In this document: piece after piece, positions 36,724-45,590 of the stretch
How positions within the stretch are numbered: position 1 is the first letter of the stretch
Layout: each line of letters opens with the position of its first letter
NCBI GenBank assembly: GCA_963709505.1
Contig: CAVPXC010000005.1
Location: forward strand, 62,001 to 126,000
From: CAVPXC01 sp963709505
GTDB taxonomy: Bacteria; Chloroflexota; Anaerolineae; JAAEKA01
Reading direction: 5' to 3'
DNA: 64,000 nucleotides
Notes under the pieces: generated by a model
Seen by the model: only the letters and a program-made list of their open reading frames with translations
Database searches by the model: none
What the model was told of the DNA's origin: nothing
Program-made: the position numbers and the translations under genes

Positions 36724-37845
36724 ATGCAGCCCGGATGCGTCACTGTGATGATGCCGGCTTATAATGCAGAGAAGTATATCGGAGAAGCCATCGAGAGTGT
36801 GCTAGCTCAGAGCTATGCAAACTGGGAGTTGATCATCGTCGATGATGGATCCAAGGACAGGACGGCCGAGATAGCATCACAATTTACCGACTCACGCATT
36901 AAGGTCATCCAGCAAGCCAATGGCGGCGAGGCCGCGGCGCGTAATACGGCCCTGACGTACGGCCAGGGTGAGTTTCTAGCCTTTCTCGATTCGGATGATG
37001 TCTATCTTTCTCATCACTTGGAAGTGACGGTCGGTTTTTTACAGTCGCACGAAGACTGTGACGGGGTCTATACGGATGGATACTATTGCGACCAGAATGG
37101 AACTTGTCTACAGGCACTATCAAGTCGGCGACGTGGTCCCTTTGAAGGACGCCTGTTCGAAGAAGTCGTGCGCGGACCGGACGTGTTTGGGCCTCCTCTG
37201 TGTGTTGTGCTGCGTCAAGATATCATCTCTGGCAATAGCCTGAGGTTTGACACAAACATCGTCATTGGGCCTGATTGGGACTTTTTTACCCAGTATGCAG
37301 CTGAGGCACGGTTTGGGTATATCGATCATATCACTTGCCTATATCGTGTCCATCAATCGAACATAACGGCACGCGTTGACTTACAGAGACGCGCTCTGGA
37401 AATGGCCAAATGCCGGAAAAACGCTGTCAAAATGAACCACTTCCAGAACTGCTCGGTTGAAACGCGTTCGGCTGTGTTTTACGATCTACTCGTTGATCTC
37501 TTACGAAGGTACCCAAATCAACAAATCGAGATCTTGCGCTGGCCGGAATTCAACGGTCTACCACTAAAGGAACAAGCGAGGTTATTGCGCTTGATGGCAA
37601 GTAAGGCACTGGTGTATGAGGGAGACCATGCCAACACTGCTGAGTGGCTCCGCCGCGCTCGTGCATTAGATCCAGAAGATCAGCGCGGTACTCTGTTTTA
37701 TCTGGTTTATCGAATAAGTCCCTCACTTTGTAAACGGCTATTGCGTACTAAAGCCCGGCGTCAGGTCGACCCACTTAACATTCCCCCGTTGTCAGATCTG
37801 AAAAAGGCACACTCGCTTCAACACCCACCAATTCAGCACAAATGA
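36724..37845 (+). CDS. GT2 glycosyltransferase with C-terminal helical extension
   Basis: 373 residues, intact. The start ATG 36724 has an ideal AAAGGAGAT site 5 bases upstream. The GT2 core has VMMPAYNAEKYIGEAIESVL, LIIVDDGSKDRTAEIASQFT, GEAAARNTAL and FLAFLDSDDVYLSHHLEV. After the catalytic domain, about 110 helical residues (ILRWPEFNGLPLKEQARLLR and on) form a tail like that of the GT2 at 30.2 kb. The nine-residue longer reading is less likely. Confidence 0.9.
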   Translation: MQPGCVTVMMPAYNAEKYIGEAIESVLAQSYANWELIIVDDGSKDRTAEIASQFTDSRIKVIQQANGGEAAARNTALTYGQGEFLAFLDSDDVYLSHHLEVTVGFLQSHEDCDGVYTDGYYCDQNGTCLQALSSRRRGPFEGRLFEEVVRGPDVFGPPLCVVLRQDIISGNSLRFDTNIVIGPDWDFFTQYAAEARFGYIDHITCLYRVHQSNITARVDLQRRALEMAKCRKNAVKMNHFQNCSVETRSAVFYDLLVDLLRRYPNQQIEILRWPEFNGLPLKEQARLLRLMASKALVYEGDHANTAEWLRRARALDPEDQRGTLFYLVYRISPSLCKRLLRTKARRQVDPLNIPPLSDLKKAHSLQHPPIQHK

Positions 37846-37951
37846 TACCTCCGGAAGACTTCAACCCCATTGAGGCAGGATGCCAATTCGTGACCGGACG
37901 CATGCCTACACCTGCTCCTTCCAGCTCTTCTATCATGTTATAACCACACAT

Positions 37952-39151
37952 ATGCATATAGCACTGTTTCATAATGCACCCAGTGGTGGCGCCAAACGAG
38001 CCATCTACGAATGGACGAGACGCCTGAGCAAGAACCACGGGATAGATGTCTACACACTGAGTAGCGCCGATCGCTACTTTTGCGATGTTCGCCCGTTTGT
38101 ACATGAACATCGTGTTTTCGACTTTGAACCTCGACAGCTCTTCGGGAGTCCTTTTGGACGTTTGAACCAGTTACAGCGGTGGCGAGACCTGGGTGAGCTG
38201 ACTCATCTTGGGTACAGGATTGCCCAGGAAATTGACGCAAGCAACTATGATGTTGTGTTTGCTCACACGTGTCTTTACACGGTTATTCCAATCTGTCTGC
38301 AGTTTGTCCAGGTTCCAACAACCTATTACTTGCATGAACCTTTCGGTCCGAAGTTCGTGCGTCAGTTTCGTCGCCCCTATGCAGAAGATGATGGCCGAAG
38401 AAAAACACTGAATCGCTACGATCCGCTGATCATGCTCTACCAAAACCGTCTTGCAGACCTGCAGCGCAAAAGCGTTCACGAAACCGATCTGCTGTTGGCC
38501 AACTCTCGCTTCACCCTCGAACAGATGAAAACAGCCCATGGGGTGGACACGTCAGTTTGTTACCTTGGGGTGGACTGTGATAGTTTTCACCCGATACTTG
38601 ACGTGTCCAAAGAAGATCACGTCTTATCTGTCGGCGAACTGTCACCTCGAAAGGGGTTCGACTTCGTTGTCGAGAGCCTTGGATGCATTCCTCCCGAGAG
38701 ACGCCCGAAGCTGCGACTGGTCTGCAACACTGTGAATCCTTCAGAAAGGGACTATGTGGAGCATCTAGCGGCTCGGCATGAAGTTGAGCTGCAGGTGAAG
38801 GTCAACCTTGCTACGGCTGAGCTTCTGATTGAGTACAACAAGGCTCGACTGGTTGTATATGCACCAGTCCTGGAGCCTTTTGGTTTGGTTCCGCTGGAAG
38901 CTATGTCTTGTGGTGCGCCCATAGTTGGGGTAAGAGAGGGAGGAGTGCAAGAGAGTATCGTGCACGGGCAAACGGGCTTCTTGGTTGAGCGCAATCCGAC
39001 GCTATTTGGAGAAGCTGTCGACCTTTTGCTCGCTGACCCAACGCTAGCTGCAGAGTATGGTCGTAACGGACGCGAGCACGTTTTGGAGAACTGGACATGG
39101 GATCGGTCAGTAGTTCAACTGGAAAGCTACCTGGCTGCCTCAAGGAATTAA
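37952..39151 (+). CDS. Glycosyltransferase family 4
   Basis: 399 residues, intact. The start at ATG 37952 gives MHIALFHNAPSGGAKRAIYE, a common GT4 N-terminus; the upstream in-frame reading has no ribosome site. The C-terminal domain carries HVLSVGELSPRKGFDFVVES and PVLEPFGLVPLEAMSCGAPI with the E-x7-E pair. There is an insert with PYAEDDGRRKTLNRYDPLIM between the domains. The epimerase gene follows after 30 bases. It is a likely cytoplasmic assembly enzyme of the locus. Confidence 0.88.
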   Translation: MHIALFHNAPSGGAKRAIYEWTRRLSKNHGIDVYTLSSADRYFCDVRPFVHEHRVFDFEPRQLFGSPFGRLNQLQRWRDLGELTHLGYRIAQEIDASNYDVVFAHTCLYTVIPICLQFVQVPTTYYLHEPFGPKFVRQFRRPYAEDDGRRKTLNRYDPLIMLYQNRLADLQRKSVHETDLLLANSRFTLEQMKTAHGVDTSVCYLGVDCDSFHPILDVSKEDHVLSVGELSPRKGFDFVVESLGCIPPERRPKLRLVCNTVNPSERDYVEHLAARHEVELQVKVNLATAELLIEYNKARLVVYAPVLEPFGLVPLEAMSCGAPIVGVREGGVQESIVHGQTGFLVERNPTLFGEAVDLLLADPTLAAEYGRNGREHVLENWTWDRSVVQLESYLAASRN

Positions 39152-39181
39152 GTCACACGCATCGACGAGGTTGAGATACTT

Positions 39182-40210
39182 ATGAGCACTATTCTCGTCA
39201 CAGGCGGTGCGGGTTTCATAGGCTCGCATATTGCCGAAGGTCTTGTGGAGCGCGGCCATGATGTCGTTGTACTGGATGACCTCAGTGGTGGCTTCATCGA
39301 TAATGTGCCTGCAAGGGCCCGTTTTGTCCATGGTAGCATCAACGACGTCGAACTGGTCGACGACCTGTTCAAACAACAGCACTTTGACTACGTGTACCAC
39401 CTGGCCGCGTATGCGGCGGAGGGCTTGAGCCACTTCATCAAGCGCTTCAACTACAACAACAACCTGATCGGCAGCGTTAACCTGATCAACGCCGCGGTCA
39501 ATACCGGCGTCAGATGCTTTGTCTTCACCTCGTCCATCGCGGTCTACGGCGCCAGTCCTGAGTTGCCTATGACCGAGGAGACCCCGGCGCATCCGGAGGA
39601 TCCGTACGGCATTGCCAAGCTGGCGGTAGAACAAGAACTGAAGGTTTCAAAGATGATGTTCGATCTGGACTACATCATCTTCCGGCCTCACAACGTCTAC
39701 GGCGAAAAGCAAAACATCGGCGATAAATATCGCAACGTCGTCGGCATCTTCATGAACCAAATCTTGCAGGGCAAGCCGATGAGCGTTTTCGGCGACGGCA
39801 CGCAAACGCGAGCGTTCAGCTATATTGGCGACATCGCGCCCATCATAGCCGAAGCCATCGACGTACCCCAGGCCACCAACCAGGTGTTCAATATCGGCGC
39901 GGATCAGGCTTACTCGGTCAAGGAACTGGCCGAAGCTGTAGCTCGCGCCATGGAGGTCGAGCCAAATATCGTTCACCTACCCGCGCGCAGTGAGGTTCTC
40001 AACGCCTATTCGTCACACGAAAAGGTGCAGCGCGTGTTCGGTCCGCGCAAGCTCCACAAGCTGGACGAGGGCTTAGATCGCATGGCAACCTGGGTCAAAG
40101 CACATGGCGCCCGACATAGCCAGGAATTTGAAGGCATTGAGGTAACCAAGAATTTCCCGGCGGCGTGGCAGCAAAACGGAGTCGCACTCGCTGCCAGTGC
40201 CGCATCCTGA
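39182..40210 (+). CDS. NAD-dependent epimerase (UDP-glucose 4-epimerase-like)
   Basis: 342 residues, intact. The NAD site is ILVTGGAGFIGSHIAEGLVE, then LDDLSGG, the active-site Ser region FVFTSSIAVYG and the catalytic pair in HPEDPYGIAKLAVEQE. The substrate-binding part has RPHNVYGEKQNI and FGDGTQTRAFSYIGD. It interconverts C4 epimers of a nucleotide sugar such as UDP-glucose or UDP-GlcNAc. It supplies precursors for the surrounding glycosyltransferases. GAGG precedes the ATG by about 9 bases. GC content appears higher than in the genes at 24-33 kb. Confidence 0.88.
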   Translation: MSTILVTGGAGFIGSHIAEGLVERGHDVVVLDDLSGGFIDNVPARARFVHGSINDVELVDDLFKQQHFDYVYHLAAYAAEGLSHFIKRFNYNNNLIGSVNLINAAVNTGVRCFVFTSSIAVYGASPELPMTEETPAHPEDPYGIAKLAVEQELKVSKMMFDLDYIIFRPHNVYGEKQNIGDKYRNVVGIFMNQILQGKPMSVFGDGTQTRAFSYIGDIAPIIAEAIDVPQATNQVFNIGADQAYSVKELAEAVARAMEVEPNIVHLPARSEVLNAYSSHEKVQRVFGPRKLHKLDEGLDRMATWVKAHGARHSQEFEGIEVTKNFPAAWQQNGVALAASAAS

Positions 40211-40236
40211 GGATAGCCTCATAGAGCTTCGTTCCC

Positions 40237-41139
40237 ATGCCGCAACCTATCGTTATCACCATCATTCTCAATACTAACCGGCGCGACGACACGTTGGAGT
40301 GCCTTGGCTCGCTGGCAATGGGCACTTACCCTAACCACAAGGTAATCGTGCTAGACAACCATTCTACCGACGGATCGGTGGAGGCCATACGCAGATCCTA
40401 TCCCGACGTAGAGATCCTGGAGCTGCAAGAGAACCGGGGCTACGCCGGCAATAACAACGTCGGGATCGTACTGGCGTTATCTCGAGGCGCTGACTGGGTG
40501 TTCGTTCTAAACGAGGATACTGTCGTCGATCCCGATTGTCTTGCCGAGCTGGTACGGGTAGGCGAGGGTGATGAGAAAGTCGGGATTGTTGGACCCATGG
40601 TGTATCATTATGGCAAGCCATGGGTGATTCAATCGGCCGGAGGCAAATTTGGACTTTGCTGGGAGTCGATCCATATCGCCAGAGATGAGCCAGACGTTGG
40701 GCAGCTTACCGAACCACATCTGGTTGACTGGATTTCCGGCTGTGGTATTCTGGTGCGTCGCGAGGTCATCGAGCAAGTCGGGATGATCGATGAGCGCTAC
40801 TTTTACTTTTGGGAGGAGAGTGAATGGTGTTTGCGTTCGGGTAGAAGCGGCTGGCTGGTCGTTCATGTGCCGCAAGCAAAGATGTGGCACAAGGGAGTCA
40901 CGCGGGATCATAAACCCAAGCCATCGGTGACCTACTACGCAACTCGCAACCGGTTGCTGACTCTCTCAAAACACCACGCGCCCCCGCTCGTGTGGCTGCT
41001 CGTGTGGGCCGGAATGCTTCGCACACTGACGAGCTGGACAGTCAAGCCCAAATGGCGCTCAATGCGCCAGCATCGCAACGCCATGTGGCAAGGTATCATG
41101 GATTTCCTGAGACGGCGATGGGGTCAGATGCCGTCCTAA
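40237..41139 (+). CDS. GT2 glycosyltransferase, rhamnosyltransferase (WbbL)-like
   Basis: 300 residues, intact. Core motifs are IILNTNRRDDTLECLGSLAM, KVIVLDNHSTDGSVEAIRRS, LQENRGYAGNNNVGI and VFVLNEDTVVDPDCLAEL. The acceptor-site block is YFYFWEESEWCLRSGRSGWL, the ED-E pattern of the WbbL group. Two weak hydrophobic stretches near the C-terminus may touch the membrane. It is related to, but distinct from, the paralogous pair at 44.6 and 48.0 kb. Confidence 0.88.
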   Translation: MPQPIVITIILNTNRRDDTLECLGSLAMGTYPNHKVIVLDNHSTDGSVEAIRRSYPDVEILELQENRGYAGNNNVGIVLALSRGADWVFVLNEDTVVDPDCLAELVRVGEGDEKVGIVGPMVYHYGKPWVIQSAGGKFGLCWESIHIARDEPDVGQLTEPHLVDWISGCGILVRREVIEQVGMIDERYFYFWEESEWCLRSGRSGWLVVHVPQAKMWHKGVTRDHKPKPSVTYYATRNRLLTLSKHHAPPLVWLLVWAGMLRTLTSWTVKPKWRSMRQHRNAMWQGIMDFLRRRWGQMPS

Positions 41140-41166
41140 GCGTCAATCCTATCCCGCAACATAATC

Positions 41167-42366
41167 ATGCGTATCCTTTTCTTGTCCAGATGGTTTCCCT
41201 ACCCACCAAACAACGGCTCCAAGCTGCGGATCTACAACCTGCTGCGCGGACTGTCGCAACACCATCAGATCACGCTGCTGAGCTTCGCCGATGAACCGAC
41301 GGCCGACCCCAATGTGCCCGAGCTGCGCCGAATCTGTCACGATGTCCAGACCGTACCCTGGAAGCCGTTCGACCCACAGAGCCGGCAGGCGCGCTGGGCT
41401 TTCCTGAGCATCACGCCGCGATCCTATGTAGACACCTACTCTCCCAGTATGAGCAAACATGTCGAACGAGCCTTGTCTACCTGTGACTACGACTTGGTCA
41501 TTGCGTCGCAGCTGGACATGGCCCAATATGGGCGAATGTTGCGCAAGACGCCGGCATTGCTGGAGGAAGTTGAGGTAGCACTACTGTATGAACAGGTCGC
41601 CCAGGCCACATCCTCTCGGCAACGTGCCCGGCGCCATCTCACGTGGCTTAAGCATCGTCGATATCTGGCCGGTGTGTTGCAGAATTTCCGAGCGTGCACC
41701 GTCGTCTCTGAACGCGAACGCCAGCTTTTGCAGCGAACCGTACCTGGCTCCGGGTTGGTTGAGGTCGTTCCCAATGGGATTGACGTTGCCGATTACGAGG
41801 TTACGGGTGCCGAGCCGCAGCCAAACAGCTTGATCTATACCGGCTCGTTTCGCTATGCTGCCAATCACGATGCCATGATCTGGTTCCTCGAAGCCGTGTG
41901 GCCGCGCATTCAAGCGCGGATTCCGGAGGCAAGCTTGACTATCACCGGCGACCACGCTGGCTTGTCCCTCCCGCCGGCGAACAACGTGACTCTGGCGGGC
42001 TTCGTACCAGACGTGCGCCCGCTGATTGCCTCCTCCTGGGTCAGCGTGGCGCCGCTGCGGGTTGGCGGAGGAACGCGGCTAAAAATCCTGGAAGCAATGG
42101 CCCTTGGCACACCGGTTGTGGCCACATCCAAAGGAACGGAAGGGTTGGAAGCTCTGAACGGGATGCACCTGCTCGTGGCAGATACGCCGGAAGACTTTGC
42201 GGCAGCAGTGGTGCGACTGCTATGCGAGCCGGAACTGCGCCTGAGACTGGCCGAGAATGCCTACCAATTGGTAAGCAACAAGTATGACTGGAAGGGCATC
42301 ATGCCTCGTTTCTTGTCACTCGTCGAACAGGTCGCTCAGCAACCATCGGCCGGCCCCAGGCATTGA
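41167..42366 (+). CDS. Glycosyltransferase family 4, PEP-CTERM/Stp1-like
   Basis: 399 residues, intact. The N-terminus ILFLSRWFPYPPNNGSKLRI is characteristic of GT4 proteins in exopolysaccharide loci of the EpsH/XrtA type. The C-terminus has VVPNGIDVADYEVTGAEPQP, LIYTGSFRYAANHDAMIWFL and VSVAPLRVGGGTRLKILEAM followed by LGTPVVATSKGTEGL. I see no exosortase or PEP-CTERM gene nearby, so the family resemblance does not imply that system here. The O-antigen-ligase-like gene follows after 25 bases. Confidence 0.88.
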   Translation: MRILFLSRWFPYPPNNGSKLRIYNLLRGLSQHHQITLLSFADEPTADPNVPELRRICHDVQTVPWKPFDPQSRQARWAFLSITPRSYVDTYSPSMSKHVERALSTCDYDLVIASQLDMAQYGRMLRKTPALLEEVEVALLYEQVAQATSSRQRARRHLTWLKHRRYLAGVLQNFRACTVVSERERQLLQRTVPGSGLVEVVPNGIDVADYEVTGAEPQPNSLIYTGSFRYAANHDAMIWFLEAVWPRIQARIPEASLTITGDHAGLSLPPANNVTLAGFVPDVRPLIASSWVSVAPLRVGGGTRLKILEAMALGTPVVATSKGTEGLEALNGMHLLVADTPEDFAAAVVRLLCEPELRLRLAENAYQLVSNKYDWKGIMPRFLSLVEQVAQQPSAGPRH

Positions 42367-42391
42367 CCTGAATCGCGCCAACTTCTATCCT

Positions 42392-43801
42392 ATGACAAGT
42401 CGTTACTCTTCTCTTGACCTAAGCCTGCCTCGGGGGCTGCGGATTCCTGGCCGCTGGGTGCGTGTGGCCATTATCGGAGGAGCGTTGGCGGCCAGCCTGG
42501 CCCTTCCACAGCTGGTGTCACTGCGTTTGGTGACCCTCCTTACCGGCTTGCTCTTCTTAGCTGGTATTGTTCTTGCATTGATGCGCTCCCCGGCCCTGGG
42601 ACCAGTTTTGCTCATCCTGGTTTGCCTGGTCGTGCCCTCACCTTACCTGCCCGGAGGGCTGAATGTCGCCGTGCTGTTCGTGTTGTTGCTCATCGGTCTC
42701 TGGCTATTGGCCCTGCTCTTGCAGCGGCGTGAAACCCAACCGGTCAGGTCGCGGACGGTAAAGCCGTTGTTGGTGTTCATGTCCGTGGTCGTTTTGTCGT
42801 TCATCGTGGGGCAGCTCGGATGGTTCCGATCCGTTTCTGCTGCCCCGATGGAGACCCAGCTTGGCGGCGTGGCCATTTTCGTGCTGTCCGGCGCCGCCTT
42901 CCTGTTGGTCGCAAACCAGGTTCGCGACTTGCGCTGGTTGCAGGCAATGACCTGGGTGTTTCTGTTCGTAGGCGCGTTTCATATTGGAGGTTGGATGGAG
43001 TACACGGTGCTGGGCCCGATTGGCAGCCAGCTACAGATTGGTGCGACCGGCAACAGCATGTTTTGGGTATGGATGGCGGCGCTGGCTTTCAGCCAAGCCG
43101 CCTACAATCGCAAGCTGCACCCACTGTGGAGAATTACTCTTAGCCTCCTGGTCGTTGCCATTCTGTATGTGTCCTTTATATTGAACAGCGGCTGGAAATC
43201 GGGCTATTTGCCGGTCATGGTAGCGCTCGCCGTAATCATCGGAGCGCGCTCATGGCGAGTTGGATTGCTGGTGGCTCTGCTTGCCATTCTGCCAGCCATT
43301 TACCTCGCGTCAACTGCCATTGCCACGGATGAGTACAGCTACTCCACGCGCATCGACGCATGGATCATCGTGCTGGGCATGCTCAAGGTGAACCCGCTTC
43401 TCGGTTTTGGTCCAGCCAACTACTACTGGTATACACCGCTGTTCCCAATCCGCGGCTGGCACGTCCAATTCAACTCACACAACCAATACGTCGATATCCT
43501 GGCGCAGACCGGCATCGTCGGCCTGGCCTGCTTCGCCTGGTTTGCGGCAGAGGTGGCCCGGCTGGGCTGGTCCCTCCGCAACCGGGCGCCCGAGGGGTTC
43601 GCGCGGGCTTATGTCTACGGCGCGCTGGGTGGTCTGGCAGGTATGCTGGTGTCGGGTATGCTGGTTGACTGGTTCCTGCCCTTTACGTACAACATCGGTC
43701 TCGCCGGCTTCAGGGGCAGCGTACTAACTTGGCTGTTTCTGGGCGGCCTGGTTAGCATCGAGCAGATGGTTCGTCGCAACGGTGAATTGACCTCGCAATG
43801 A
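42392..43801 (+). CDS. O-antigen ligase / polymerase-like membrane protein
   Basis: 469 residues, intact, with about eleven TM helices. Basic N-terminal residues precede the first helix (VAIIGGALAASLALPQLVSL). The large periplasmic loop has TRIDAWIIVLGMLKVNPLLG and the family motif HVQFNSHNQYVDILAQTG, with the catalytic-type His. The start ATG 42392 is favoured because the longer reading overlaps the preceding gene. It acts outside the membrane to ligate or polymerise glycans. It is the second such protein in the window; the first at 18.1 kb carries a TPR tail and this one does not. Confidence 0.88.
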   Translation: MTSRYSSLDLSLPRGLRIPGRWVRVAIIGGALAASLALPQLVSLRLVTLLTGLLFLAGIVLALMRSPALGPVLLILVCLVVPSPYLPGGLNVAVLFVLLLIGLWLLALLLQRRETQPVRSRTVKPLLVFMSVVVLSFIVGQLGWFRSVSAAPMETQLGGVAIFVLSGAAFLLVANQVRDLRWLQAMTWVFLFVGAFHIGGWMEYTVLGPIGSQLQIGATGNSMFWVWMAALAFSQAAYNRKLHPLWRITLSLLVVAILYVSFILNSGWKSGYLPVMVALAVIIGARSWRVGLLVALLAILPAIYLASTAIATDEYSYSTRIDAWIIVLGMLKVNPLLGFGPANYYWYTPLFPIRGWHVQFNSHNQYVDILAQTGIVGLACFAWFAAEVARLGWSLRNRAPEGFARAYVYGALGGLAGMLVSGMLVDWFLPFTYNIGLAGFRGSVLTWLFLGGLVSIEQMVRRNGELTSQ

Positions 43802-43831
43802 GACAACTGGAAGAGGAAGGAGAAGCTCGCA

Positions 43832-44584
43832 ATGAATGATGACCTGGTTGGGCTGATACCTGCTGCCGGCAAGGGAGTGCGGCTTGGACTGCCCTATCCC
43901 AAGGAGTTGTACCCAATCATCCGTGACAATCGCTACAAACCTGTGGCGCAGTTTGTTGTTGACAATATGACCAACGCAGGACTGCGTCACGTCGTGTTTG
44001 TCATCAACGAAACCAAACACCAGTTGATTGGCTACTTCGGCAGCGGCCAGCGTTTTGGCTGCGATATTAGCTACGTCGTTCAGGAGCAGATGAACGGCGA
44101 GGACAAGTCAACCTCTCCGGGTCTTGCCCATGCTTTGGATTCGGCTTACCACCTGACTAGAGGCAAAACCGTTTTCTTCGGCATGGCAGATACTATTATG
44201 CAGCCCCAAGATGTCTTCAAACAGGCGTACGAGTCAGTACCGCCCGATACGGACGTCATTCTGGTCTTGTTCACCACGCAAAGGCCGGAGAAATTCGGAA
44301 TGGTGCGTCTGGGTGAAGATCGTCGCGTTGTTGAAATTGTCGACAAACCGCGCCAAACCGACCTCACCGAGATGTGGGGATGCATCATCTGGCGGCCGCG
44401 GTTTACCGAATTTCTGCACGACTGCGTCAGGCAACAAAACATATCGGATTTCGCCCGGGTCATGAACAGCGCCATCGCTGAGGGTATGTCGTTCCGTGGT
44501 GTGCACATGATCGGCGGCTCTTACATTGATTTGGGCACGTATGAAGAGATCGCCGAGATGGATCATCGTTTTCGCGAGGAGTGA
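43832..44584 (+). CDS. Sugar-1-phosphate nucleotidyltransferase (RmlA-like)
   Basis: 250 residues, intact. The signature LIPAAGKGVRLGLPYPKELY is at residues 8-27. GMADTIMQPQDVF carries the metal Asp region and VEIVDKPRQTDLTEMWGCII the sugar-binding part. It ends with GGSYIDLGTYEEIAEMDH. It transfers a nucleotidyl group to a sugar-1-phosphate; dTTP and UTP are both possible. The KEL motif in place of the usual KPM makes the exact substrate uncertain. AAGGAGAA stands 8 bases before the ATG. The gene ends 3 bases before the next GT2. Confidence 0.87.
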   Translation: MNDDLVGLIPAAGKGVRLGLPYPKELYPIIRDNRYKPVAQFVVDNMTNAGLRHVVFVINETKHQLIGYFGSGQRFGCDISYVVQEQMNGEDKSTSPGLAHALDSAYHLTRGKTVFFGMADTIMQPQDVFKQAYESVPPDTDVILVLFTTQRPEKFGMVRLGEDRRVVEIVDKPRQTDLTEMWGCIIWRPRFTEFLHDCVRQQNISDFARVMNSAIAEGMSFRGVHMIGGSYIDLGTYEEIAEMDHRFREE

Positions 44585-44587
44585 GAT

Positions 44588-45547
44588 ATGGAACCCCTGG
44601 TGAAAACTAGCACGGACCTTCGGCAGCGGCCCTTTGAAACTATACCTGACATGTCCATCGTTCTCGTCTGCTGGAACAACAAGACCTACCTGGACCCTTG
44701 CCTGGAATCCTTGTATCAAGGGGGGCTCCGTAGCCGTTTTGACGTCGTAGTCGTTGATAATGGCTCCACTGACGGCAGTCAGGCCATGTTGCAGGAGAAG
44801 TACCCTGAGATACTGATCATCCAGAACGATCGCAATGTTGGGCTCGGCAAGGCGAGCAACCAAGGTATCGAGGCTACCGAGGGCCGGCATGTCTTGTTGT
44901 TGAACAATGACACTCTGGTCAACGGACCATCGCTGGACGCCATGGTCGACTTCCTGGATTCGCACCCAAAGGTAGCTGCGGTCGGCGGACGACTACTCAA
45001 TCCGGATGGTACGGATCAATCGTGCTACAATGACTTCTCTACATTGCGGGAGGAATTCTTGGTGGCTACCCGGCTAGGAGAGCTCGTTCGGCCTGGATAC
45101 CCAGGGATAGTCAATGATGACGAGCAAAGGTCTGTCGCGTGGCTGGGATCGGCCTGTTTGATGTTGCGTCGCTCTGCCCTCGATCAAGTCGGCTTGCTCG
45201 ACGAAGAATACTTTATCTACGGCGATGAGGCTGACTTGCAGTACCGGCTGAAGAAGGCCGGGTGGGATGTGTACTATCTGCCCACTGCGACGACGATCCA
45301 CTACGGCGGGCGCAGTATGAACCGTTGGGGTAGGCGCAAGATGGTCTATCGAGGCAAACTGCTATTCTATGAAAAGAACTATGGTCCTTTGCGAACCGCA
45401 GCGTTGCGAACCATGTTGGGTGGCCTTAGCCTGTCGAAGATCGTATATTGGGGCCCGGCTTGCATCGCACCACGGTGGCGCGAGCAAGCCCAGAAAGAGA
45501 TCCGGTCAAACTGGGATGTCATCAAAACGTGCTACGAGCTGAAATAG
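44588..45547 (+). CDS. GT2 glycosyltransferase (paralogue 1 of a flanking pair)
   Basis: 319 residues, intact. Core motifs are IVLVCWNNKTYLDPCLESLY, VVVVDNGSTDGSQAML, NDRNVGLGKASNQGIEAT and VLLLNNDTLVNGPSLDAM. The acceptor block is YFIYGDEADLQYRLKKAGWD, then TTIHYGGRSMNRWGRRKMVY. This protein and the one at 47957-48940 align over their whole length with very similar motifs. The pair brackets the GT39 and GT2 genes at 45.6-47.9 kb. It is probably a rhamnosyl- or related transferase. Confidence 0.88.
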   Translation: MEPLVKTSTDLRQRPFETIPDMSIVLVCWNNKTYLDPCLESLYQGGLRSRFDVVVVDNGSTDGSQAMLQEKYPEILIIQNDRNVGLGKASNQGIEATEGRHVLLLNNDTLVNGPSLDAMVDFLDSHPKVAAVGGRLLNPDGTDQSCYNDFSTLREEFLVATRLGELVRPGYPGIVNDDEQRSVAWLGSACLMLRRSALDQVGLLDEEYFIYGDEADLQYRLKKAGWDVYYLPTATTIHYGGRSMNRWGRRKMVYRGKLLFYEKNYGPLRTAALRTMLGGLSLSKIVYWGPACIAPRWREQAQKEIRSNWDVIKTCYELK

Positions 45548-45590
45548 ACGATCGTGCCGTTGATGCTACCTTCGGAGCCAGAGGCACTTT

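Noticed and set aside
41167..42366. Part of an exosortase/PEP-CTERM system
   Set aside because: Only the GT4 resembles proteins of such systems. No exosortase, PEP-CTERM tail or EpsI-like gene was seen in the window.
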